From Anaerolineae bacterium (GTDB lineage Bacteria; Chloroflexota; Anaerolineae; Aggregatilineales; Ch27): 64,000 nt of DNA. The notes beneath the pieces were generated by a model. That model was not told where the DNA came from, made no database searches, and saw nothing but the letters and a program-made list of their open reading frames with translations. The stretch lies in assembly GCA_013178165.1 (NCBI GenBank), contig JABLXG010000011.1, forward strand, positions 53,735-117,734, read 5' to 3'. Of the stretch, positions 38,086-44,467 are shown one piece after another; the stretch's first letter is position 1; each line of letters opens with the position of its first letter. Both the position numbers and the translations under genes were made by a program.

Positions 38086-39051
38086 TCACCCGCCGCGGGC
38101 GGCCCGCACCTGCTCCTCGATCCAGGGATAGGTACGGGCGATACCGTCCTTCAGGTAGTATCTGGCCCGCCAGCCCAGCGAGTAGATTCGCTCGTTGCTG
38201 AAGTTGCGGGATTGTACGCCGACCGGCCCTTCGACATGGCGGATGTGGATTCGCTTGCCAGCCACTTCCGCTACGGTCGCCACCAGCTCGTCCACGGTAA
38301 CGTACTGCGGGCAACCGATGTTGACCGCGCCTTCCAGATCGGAATGCATCAGCAGGTAGATGCCATCGATCATGTCGTCCACATAGGTATAAGAGCGAAT
38401 CGCCGTACCATCCCCCCACACCTCGATCGTGCCGCCATCTTCGGCCTCGGCGACTTTGCGGCAGATGGCAGCGGGGGCCTTTTCACGCCCGCCCCGCCAT
38501 GTGCCATAGGGACCGTAGCAGTTCTGGAAGCGGGCAATGCGCACCTGGATGTCGTGGTGACGGGCGTAAGCCATCGCCATCCGTTCGGCATAGAGCTTCT
38601 CCCAGCCGTACTCGTTATCCGGATTGGCGGGGATGGCCTCAGCTTCGGTCATCTCCGGCTCGCCGGGTTTCATGTCGCGGTAGACGCAAACCGACGAGGA
38701 GAAGAAGTAGCGCGGTACACCCATCTGCGCAGCGTTATGGATCATGTGGATGTTGATCAGGGCGCTGTTGTGCATGATCTCGCATTCGGCAGTGTGGATA
38801 AAGCCCATGCCGCCCATATCCGCCGCCAGCTGGTAGACCTCGTCAAAGGTGCCATCGCCCAGCCGCAGGGCGGTCTGGCAGTTTGGCTCCTCCCGCAGGT
38901 CCAGCAACAGGAACTCGTCGGCGGTGCTGGGCATGAATTCGTGCTCCTTGATGTCCACGCCGCGCACCCAGTAGCCTTCCGCCTTGAGCTTGCGGACCAG
39001 ATGCCCGCCGATAAATCCACCTGCGCCACATACCAGCGCTGTTTTGGTCAT
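38086..39051 (-). CDS. GDP-mannose 3,5-epimerase-like NAD-dependent epimerase
   Basis: Extended short-chain dehydrogenase, 321 residues, ATG at 39051 after AAGGGG. The Rossmann loop is CGAGGFIGGHLVRKL. It shares an unusual set of motifs with plant GDP-mannose 3,5-epimerase: QLAADMGGMGFIHT, SSSVCVY (Cys122, the acid/base), EYGWEKLYAE (Tyr148/Lys152), and YGPYGTWRGGREKAPAAICRK (Lys191, the second acid/base). These catalytic residues go beyond a generic epimerase. The product would be a GDP-L-galactose-type sugar for a glycan. It is monocistronic; the neighbouring GHMP kinase hints at a shared nucleotide-sugar route. Confidence 0.82.
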   Translation of the reverse strand: MTKTALVCGAGGFIGGHLVRKLKAEGYWVRGVDIKEHEFMPSTADEFLLLDLREEPNCQTALRLGDGTFDEVYQLAADMGGMGFIHTAECEIMHNSALINIHMIHNAAQMGVPRYFFSSSVCVYRDMKPGEPEMTEAEAIPANPDNEYGWEKLYAERMAMAYARHHDIQVRIARFQNCYGPYGTWRGGREKAPAAICRKVAEAEDGGTIEVWGDGTAIRSYTYVDDMIDGIYLLMHSDLEGAVNIGCPQYVTVDELVATVAEVAGKRIHIRHVEGPVGVQSRNFSNERIYSLGWRARYYLKDGIARTYPWIEEQVRAARGG

Positions 39052-39150
39052 GGAACATCCCCTTTTTCAAGCCCGCCTTACCAGGCTGAACATACCGCTT
39101 ACTACGAATGATTTTAGCAACACTGCCTGCTTTCCACAGCTAGCCGCCCG

Positions 39151-39190
39151 AAAAACACAGCAGCCGGGGAACGCTCTCCCCGGCCTGCTG
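39151..39190 (-). terminator. Intrinsic terminator of the Dpp-type operon
   Basis: On the minus strand a stem with arms CAGCAGGCCGGGGA and TCCCCGGCTGCTG (39190-39158, one bulge) is followed by TGTTTTT (As at 39151-39155). It lies 29 bp after the stop of the DppC-type permease. Confidence 0.85.
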
Positions 39191-39218
39191 CGTGTGCGCA
39201 TCTGCCTATACGCGCGGA

Positions 39219-40136
39219 TCAGCGTGGCATCTGCGGGTCAAAGGCGTCGCGGATGCCATCCCCGATGATATACAGGCACAGCACCGTGATCACGATCAAC
39301 AACCCCGGCATGACCACCAGATGCGGACCTTTGGTGAAGAAGGTCTGGGCGTTGGTCAGCATATTGCCCCATGTCGCCGTGGGCGGCTTGACCCCCAGCC
39401 CCAGGAAGCTCAGACCCGATTCGACCAGAATCAGGTTGCCAATATTGATCGCCAGGGTGACGGCCACAATCGAGAACAGGTTGGGGAGCATGTGCACGAA
39501 CATGATCCGCAGGTCAGATGCGCCGATCGAGCGCGCGCTGACGATGAACTCCTGCGAGCGAAGCGCGATCGTCTCACCACGCACCAGGCGCATCACCCCT
39601 GTCCAGCCGATCAACGCCAGCACCAGCACCAGCGCCTCTGCCGAGGGCGAAAGTACTGCGGCAATAATCAGCAGCAGGAACAGGGAGGGGATCGAGTCCA
39701 GCGTCGTGATCAGCCAGTTGATCAGGTCATCAACGACCCCGCCATAGTAGCCGGTCACGATGCCTAGGGTCAGCCCGATCGTCATCGTCAGAATGGCTGC
39801 GCCGAAGCCGATGCCCAGTGAGATCTGCCCGGCATGCAGCAGCCGGGACAGATGATCACGGCCCAGGTCGTCGGTGCCCAGAATATGCCCCGGCGCACCG
39901 ATCCCCAGGAACTTGTTGGCAATATCGGTGCGGTTGGGGTCAACATGCAGGATATGCTGGCTGATGGTCGGAGCCAAGATGGACAGGACAGCCAGCAGGA
40001 GGATGACGGCAATGGCAATCTGCGTCAGGTAGTCGCGGCGCAGGCGGCGCATAGCTGTCGCCCACAGCGATTCGCTGACATGATGTTCCTCTTCTTCCTG
40101 CAAATTCACAGGTTTGATGGTGGTTTGTGCGGCCAT
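39219..40136 (-). CDS. Peptide/oligosaccharide ABC transporter permease (DppC-type)
   Basis: Membrane permease, 305 residues, six helices with a long cytosolic N-terminus. GTDDLGRDHLSRLLHAGQISLGIG is the DppC signature after the first periplasmic loop, and the coupling loop reads FIVSARSIGASDLRIMFVHMLPNL. C-terminal LSFLGLGVKPPTATWGNML is also conserved. It follows the DppB-type gene by 16 bp. No ATPase gene is present in the operon, so it must be elsewhere or shared. Confidence 0.9.
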   Translation of the reverse strand: MAAQTTIKPVNLQEEEEHHVSESLWATAMRRLRRDYLTQIAIAVILLLAVLSILAPTISQHILHVDPNRTDIANKFLGIGAPGHILGTDDLGRDHLSRLLHAGQISLGIGFGAAILTMTIGLTLGIVTGYYGGVVDDLINWLITTLDSIPSLFLLLIIAAVLSPSAEALVLVLALIGWTGVMRLVRGETIALRSQEFIVSARSIGASDLRIMFVHMLPNLFSIVAVTLAINIGNLILVESGLSFLGLGVKPPTATWGNMLTNAQTFFTKGPHLVVMPGLLIVITVLCLYIIGDGIRDAFDPQMPR

Positions 40137-40152
40137 AGCTTACAGCCCCTGC

Positions 40153-41229
40153 CTAATCAAAGCGGATGCGCGGGTCGATCCACGCATAGAGGATGTCGGA
40201 GAGCAAATAGCCCAGGATGGTGGCGATAGACGTCATGATCACGACGGCCATGACCACCGGGTAGTCCTGCTGGACAACAGCGGAGACCGCCAGGCGCCCC
40301 AGACCAGGCCAGGAGAAGATCGTCTCGGTGATGGCCGCCCCACCCAGCAGACCGGTGATCGCCGGGCCGAGGAAGGTCGCCAGCGGGATCAGGGCGTTGC
40401 GGGCAGCATGGCCGAACCAGACCTGGCGCGGGCGTAGCCCTTTAGCTTTGGCCGTGCGGATGTAGTCCTGTCCGATCACGTCGAGCATCGCCGTGCGCAT
40501 ATAGCGGGAGTAACCGGCGATGCCGCCAGTCGAAAGCACCAGCATGGGCAGCAGCAGGTAGTTCAGCCGGGCGTAAATTGGCGGGCAATCGCCAATCAGC
40601 GTCGGCGCGCAGCGACTACCCATCGGCAGCACACCGAGCATACTGCCGAAGATCAGGATCAGGATCAGCCCCAGCCAGAAGATCGGCACGGCATTGAAGA
40701 TGACGGCCATGATCCGGGTGAAGTTGTCAAACAGGCCGCCCCGCCGGACAGCGGCGATGATGCCAATGGGCACACCGACGATCAGGCCGACCAGCAAGGA
40801 GGCCAGCCCCAGCTCCAGTGTGGCCGGGATGCGCTCCGCGATGACCTGCAGCACCGGTCGGCGGGCATAGAACGACGTGCCAAAATCGCCCCGGATGATC
40901 CCCAGCCGTGTGCCGGGCGGCTCTGGCTCGCCATCGCCATCAGCGTCTAGCGGGATCAGGAAAGAGCGGTCGGCCACGCCGTCGCCATCACTGTCCCAGC
41001 GCATCCAGTCATCCCCCAGCAGCCAGCGCAGGTACTGCACCGGCCAGGGATCGTTGACCCCCAGCCGGGCGGCCATCGCCTCACGCTCCTGCGGGGTGAT
41101 CCGCTGGCCGAAAGTGAGGGCGGCCACCGGGCCGCCGGGCGCGGCAGTCATCAGCAGGTAAGAGAGGATGGTGATCCCGAACAACGTCGGAAGCGCCTGA
41201 ATCAGGCGCCGAATCGTGTACTTGACCAT
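40153..41229 (-). CDS. Peptide/oligosaccharide ABC transporter permease (DppB-type) with Asp-rich insert
   Basis: Membrane permease, 358 residues, starting at the ATG at 41229 after AAGAGG. The DppB features are present: N-terminal YTIRRLIQALPTLFGITILSYLLM, ARLGVNDPWPVQYLRWL, and the coupling loop YIRTAKAKGLRPRQVWFGHAARNALIP. The first extracytoplasmic loop has an insert at about residues 73-108 holding two DxDGDG motifs (DSDGDG at 79-84 and DADGDG at 95-100), which look like calcium-binding loops of the thrombospondin-3/dockerin kind. Normal DppB proteins go straight from the RWL segment to the GDFGTS segment. Frame is open and clean through the insert. Confidence 0.9.
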   Translation of the reverse strand: MVKYTIRRLIQALPTLFGITILSYLLMTAAPGGPVAALTFGQRITPQEREAMAARLGVNDPWPVQYLRWLLGDDWMRWDSDGDGVADRSFLIPLDADGDGEPEPPGTRLGIIRGDFGTSFYARRPVLQVIAERIPATLELGLASLLVGLIVGVPIGIIAAVRRGGLFDNFTRIMAVIFNAVPIFWLGLILILIFGSMLGVLPMGSRCAPTLIGDCPPIYARLNYLLLPMLVLSTGGIAGYSRYMRTAMLDVIGQDYIRTAKAKGLRPRQVWFGHAARNALIPLATFLGPAITGLLGGAAITETIFSWPGLGRLAVSAVVQQDYPVVMAVVIMTSIATILGYLLSDILYAWIDPRIRFD

Positions 41230-41328
41230 GATTGAAGCCTCTTAGCTTCTCCTGTACAAAGAGCCGGTATGGCTTATCCTCCGATCATAACGGCAGGAAC
41301 GAGCGGGAGTCAACGGAGGTATGCATCG

Positions 41329-41375
41329 TTTTCGGTTGAGACTCATCAGTAATTGCATGGCGGCTCAACCGAAAA
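41329..41375. repeat. 12-bp inverted repeat upstream of the DppB-type gene
   Basis: TTTTCGGTTGAG (41329-41340) and CTCAACCGAAAA (41364-41375), with a 23-nt centre. As at 19951-19980, Ts lead and As trail on both strands, so it is not an intrinsic terminator. It lies in the gap between binding-protein and permease genes. Confidence 0.5.
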
Positions 41376-41401
41376 AGGTGCATCTCCGGCGGCAGGGATG
41401 G

Positions 41402-41431
41402 GGACGCCGGAGCCAGCCGGCCCCGGCGTCC
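41402..41431 (-). other. Hairpin after the family 5 binding-protein gene
   Basis: GGACGCCGG (41402-41410) and CCGGCGTCC (41423-41431), a perfect 9-bp GC stem, 26 bp after the minus-strand stop. There is no U-run. It probably stabilises the binding-protein message, as with the hairpin at 28415-28441. Confidence 0.5.
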
Positions 41432-41457
41432 TGTAGTTTACCTGTGGCAGCCCAACC

Positions 41458-43185
41458 CTAGGGCATAACGGACCAGGCGTCGACATTCCAGAACATATTG
41501 CTGGGATAGGGGTTCCAGCCCTCAACCTTGGAGCTGGCGGCGTACATGCCGTCAATGGCGTACAGGAACATGTACGGCTGGTCTTCCTTGACGATGCGCT
41601 GGTACTCGGCGTAGATGGCCGCCCGATCTTCCAGGCCGCAGCCGGGCACGCGACGCGCCTCACGCATCAGATCCACCACCCGCTGGTTGTGGTACGAGCC
41701 GGTGTTATCACCGCTGCCGGGCACATCCGACTGGATGGAGAAGATCTGGGTGAAGTCGGGGTCATCCGGGTAGCCCTGCCGCCAGCCGAGGATGATGGCA
41801 TCGTAGGTCTGGGCATACATGATGTCCAGCATGGTATTCCAGTCAATTGTCTGGAAGTCCACAGCGACGCCGATCTGGGACAGTTCGTCCTGGATGATCG
41901 TGCCGACAGCCGCGCGACGGGTGTTGCCTTCGTTGGTGTACAGGGTGAAGCGGAACTCGGTCCCGTCCTCAGCGTAGAGGGCGCCCTGCGCCTCCAGCAC
42001 ACCGTCGCCATCGGTATCCACCCAGCCCGCCTCGGCCAGCATTTCGGTCGCCTTGGCCGGGTCATACGGATATGGCTCCAGGGTCTCGTCAAAGGCCCAG
42101 GAAGCCGGGATCACGGTCGAGGCCATGGCCGTGCCTTCGCCAAAGACCGCGCCGTCGATGATCGCTTCCAGATCAACCGCATAGGCAAGCGCCTGCCGGA
42201 CGCGTACATCGCCGAAGATCGGGTGCGGCTCCTGCACGATCTCGTTGCCATTCTCGTCCAGGCCAGGCTGCGGATTGGCGGGGTTGGCCAGGTTGTAGGT
42301 CATGTAGTCCCAGGCGTTGCCGGGGTAGGCATAGACCTGCACCGCGCCGGTCTCTGCGGCAGCGCGGATGTCCGAACGGCGGTTGACCGCCGGGCTATCC
42401 AGCAGGTTGACTTCACCGGCCAGGAACTGCTCGACCATCACTGTCGCGTCGGGCACATTCTTGTAGATGAAGCCCTCAGAGTTGACATAGCCCAGTTCGG
42501 CGTCTACGTAGTTCGGGTTAGCCAGCAGGCTGACCAGCTCACCGGAACGCATTTGCCCGAAGGTGAAAGGACCAGCGGTCACGGTCGGCTCAAAGTTCCA
42601 GGGGTTGTCGTTGAACTGGGTGAAGTCATCACTGAAGAGGTGCGATGGGATCACCTGGATGTAGCCGATGTAGAGCAGGGCGTTGCAGTCCGGCTCATGG
42701 AGTGTGACGACGGCCGTCGTTGCATCAGGGGCTTCCACGCTGGCGATCACATCCTGGACATAGCCCAGGTTGGTGTCGGTCTGGCCGCTGACGATCGCAT
42801 CCCAGGCGAACTTGTAGTCAAAGGCTGTGACCGGGGTGCCGTCCGTCCAGAAGTAGTCATCGCGGAAGGTCAGGGTATAGACGGTGCCATCCTCAGAGAT
42901 CTGCCAGTCCTTGACCAGCGCACCGCGCACCCGCGGATTATCGCCCACACGAGCCGGCGCCGCGATCTCCGGATCAACGCCGATCGTGCCGGGCATCATC
43001 AAACCGACAAGCCGGGCGCAACCCGTCTCCGTGCACAGCAGGGGGTTGAAGGTGGCCGGGTCACCGCCGAAGCTGGCTTCCAGGATGATACCGCCCTTCG
43101 GCCCCTGGGCCGTTGTCGGCAGCGCCAGGGTCAGCGCCAGCGCCAGCAACAGGCCGGTCAGAAGAACCCTATTCAGCTTCCTCAT
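41458..43185 (-). CDS. Family 5 extracellular solute-binding protein (Dpp/Opp-type)
   Basis: Large binding protein, 575 residues, for peptides or oligosaccharides. The signal peptide MRKLNRVLLTGLLLALALTLALPTTAQG lacks a lipobox. Family features: GDNPRVRGALVKDWQISEDGTVYTLTFRDDYFWTDGTPVTAFDYKFAWD, VRQALAYAVDLEAIIDG, and LEPYPYDPAKATEMLAEAGWVDTDGDGVLE near the C-terminal third. That last DTDGDG loop is similar in type to the insert in the DppB partner. It heads the three-gene operon; start ATG 43185 has GAGGAGAGG upstream. Ligand unknown: carbohydrate-transporting members exist, which would suit the neighbourhood. Confidence 0.9.
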   Translation of the reverse strand: MRKLNRVLLTGLLLALALTLALPTTAQGPKGGIILEASFGGDPATFNPLLCTETGCARLVGLMMPGTIGVDPEIAAPARVGDNPRVRGALVKDWQISEDGTVYTLTFRDDYFWTDGTPVTAFDYKFAWDAIVSGQTDTNLGYVQDVIASVEAPDATTAVVTLHEPDCNALLYIGYIQVIPSHLFSDDFTQFNDNPWNFEPTVTAGPFTFGQMRSGELVSLLANPNYVDAELGYVNSEGFIYKNVPDATVMVEQFLAGEVNLLDSPAVNRRSDIRAAAETGAVQVYAYPGNAWDYMTYNLANPANPQPGLDENGNEIVQEPHPIFGDVRVRQALAYAVDLEAIIDGAVFGEGTAMASTVIPASWAFDETLEPYPYDPAKATEMLAEAGWVDTDGDGVLEAQGALYAEDGTEFRFTLYTNEGNTRRAAVGTIIQDELSQIGVAVDFQTIDWNTMLDIMYAQTYDAIILGWRQGYPDDPDFTQIFSIQSDVPGSGDNTGSYHNQRVVDLMREARRVPGCGLEDRAAIYAEYQRIVKEDQPYMFLYAIDGMYAASSKVEGWNPYPSNMFWNVDAWSVMP

Positions 43186-43552
43186 GGTATTCCTCTCCTC
43201 GCTCTGGAGCGAACCAATAGCCTTCCGGACTCAGCGCCGGAAAGGCGCTCAACAGGAATCACACGACAGAGACCGGGGTCTGATACCGCGGCAGAACCGC
43301 CGATCCCCCCTCTGGCTGAGTGGTTTGCGCTGTGGCAGGAACAATGGGACGAAATGAAAAGAAAGGCCTAAGCAACGTGCTCGCTCATGTGCAATGCCGG
43401 CGGCAGCCCGCCGAGCAATAGCCCACAGTGCCTGTCAAGTTGCCGCAGCCCCCCTCACTGAAGCGCCGCCGCCTGCTGATCAAGACCGGCTTGGCGCACC
43501 CCCGGCCTGATCTTCCCACCCAGGCTCTTCCACTCTCGACAGGTAGTACCCT

Positions 43553-43582
43553 AGTATAGTCATCCAAAGGCTGAAATGTCAA
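43553..43582 (-). promoter_or_regulatory. Putative promoter of the Dpp-type operon, abutting the IS element
   Basis: Minus-strand -35 TTGACA (43582-43577), an 18-bp spacer and -10 TATACT (43558-43553). The -35 lies inside the 9-bp target duplication of the IS element, two bases from its end, so the insertion removed everything upstream of the -35, including a run of Ts now on the far side. Confidence 0.55.
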
Positions 43583-43583
43583 A
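43575..43583. repeat. IS target-site duplication, left copy
   Basis: AATGTCAAA directly abuts the left terminal repeat; the identical 9-mer abuts the right terminal repeat at 44386-44394. A 9-bp duplication is usual for IS1-family insertion. Confidence 0.9.
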
Positions 43584-43597
43584 GGGAGTGTCTAATT

Positions 43598-44005
43598 TCA
43601 AGGATACACGAAATCTTTCAGGTGAGCCGGGTAAGCCGGGAACTGGCGTTTGAATAACTGGCGGCGATTCCAGGCAAACACAAACAACTTGATGGAACGC
43701 CAGAGGGCGTGAATGCACCGAGAAAAGCAACGCGACTTACGCGCCAGTCGCGCCAGATAGTGACGGAGTTCAGCATTGTCCGCTTCAACGGAATAGGTCT
43801 GGCTCTTGTCGGTCAGGGCCTGATGACGACCGGGATAGTACACCAGTGTGTGATAGGTTGAGAAGTCGTCCGAATAATACCGCCGGGCCTGAGGATTACG
43901 GTCGAGCATGGCTTGCAGCGCCTCTGTGCTCCTTTCCCAGACCACATCCCAGCCGACAATGCAGCGACTGGCTCGGTCGACCTGGGTGATCACGTAGACG
44001 ACGTT
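43598..44005 (-). CDS. IS1-family transposase, second frame (InsB-type, made by frameshift)
   Basis: Carries most of the DDE catalytic domain: YYSDDFSTYH (second Asp) and SVEADNAELRHYLARLARKSRCFSR (the Glu in the IS1-type E-N-LRHYLARL block), followed by an Arg/Lys-rich C-terminus. It has its own ATG at 43993 but is best read as a continuation of the upstream frame. Slipping back one base on the A7 run (44010-44004) gives ERKKNVVYVITQVDRAS, restoring a smooth IS1 transposase of about 249 residues. The coordinates give the frameshifted part. Confidence 0.85.
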   Translation of the reverse strand, partial: NVVYVITQVDRASRCIVGWDVVWERSTEALQAMLDRNPQARRYYSDDFSTYHTLVYYPGRHQALTDKSQTYSVEADNAELRHYLARLARKSRCFSRCIHALWRSIKLFVFAWNRRQLFKRQFPAYPAHLKDFVYP

Positions 44006-44346
44006 TTTTTACGCTCAACGAAGGTGAACAACTCATCGAGTTCTTCCACCTCAATGGGCTCGGCAGGAGCCGGCGGCGGATCGGGCAATTGATCAGCGTG
44101 GGCTTTGACCCAGTTGGCGACCGTTTGATGGTTGACTTTTAGCAGGCGCGCAATACGCCGAAAGTTCAGCCCATCAACATACATCTCCAGCGCCTGGCGC
44201 CGTATTTCAGCTGGATACCCGATGTCATTCGGCTGGGGCGTGTACTTGCGGCGGCACGCCTTACACAGATAGCGCTGGCTGCCTGAGGCATTCAGACCCG
44301 CTTTGACCTGCTGTTCGGTTCGGTGACAGTATGGACATTGGCTCAT
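43990..44346 (-). CDS. IS1-family InsA-type DNA-binding protein, first transposase frame
   Basis: 118 residues. An N-terminal zinc ribbon (CPYCHRTEQQ...YLCKACRRKY, four Cys) is followed by a helix-turn-helix (YVDGLNFRRIARLLKVNHQTVANWVKAHADQL), the InsA plan. The C-terminus holds the first catalytic Asp in VEELDELFTFVERKK. In the zero frame it ends shortly after the AAAAAAA run (44010-44004) with TSST and a TGA, so the short form should act as an end-binding inhibitor and the frameshifted form as transposase. Confidence 0.88.
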   Translation of the reverse strand: MSQCPYCHRTEQQVKAGLNASGSQRYLCKACRRKYTPQPNDIGYPAEIRRQALEMYVDGLNFRRIARLLKVNHQTVANWVKAHADQLPDPPPAPAEPIEVEELDELFTFVERKKTSST

Positions 44347-44385
44347 ACCCCCATTTTACCCATATCTTTACCTTTAGACACTCCC

Positions 44386-44394
44386 AATGTCAAA
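44386..44394. repeat. IS target-site duplication, right copy
   Basis: AATGTCAAA, identical to 43575-43583. On the minus strand it supplies TTGACA two bases outside the IS end and facing into the transposase gene. Confidence 0.9.
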
Positions 44395-44467
44395 AAACGA
44401 CGCAGAATGGGGTGCCGGAGGCAGGTGGGCCTGCTACAATGAGCTGACAACGCAAGAAGGAAGGCGC

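Larger units (their letters stand above)
43186..43583. other. Upstream region of the Dpp-type operon
   Basis: 398 bp between the binding-protein start and the IS element. It holds a consensus-like minus-strand promoter at 43553-43582 and an internal GC hairpin near 43397-43412 (CGGCGG/CCGCCG). The implied leader is about 360 nt. A 65-codon minus-strand frame inside it has no ribosome site and no recognisable product. Confidence 0.5.
43584..44385 (-). mobile_element. Complete IS1-family insertion sequence (802 bp)
   Basis: Both ends carry perfect 12-bp terminal inverted repeats, GGGAGTGTCTAA (43584-43595) and TTAGACACTCCC (44374-44385), with patchy similarity inside. Two overlapping minus-strand frames encode the transposase, joined by a probable -1 frameshift at an A7 run. 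Flanking 9-bp direct repeats are identical. Size and layout match IS1 (768 bp). Identical duplications and intact frames suggest a recent or still mobile insertion. Confidence 0.93.

Noticed and set aside
41689..43371. 560-codon plus-strand frame opposite the family 5 binding protein, ending WFALWQEQWDEMKRKA
   Set aside because: The tail looked protein-like, but most of the frame is antisense to a strong gene and no start or ribosome site lies near the non-overlapping end.
43385..43582. 65-codon minus-strand frame beside the IS element
   Set aside because: No ribosome site, Arg-rich and low complexity; it overlaps the proposed promoter.
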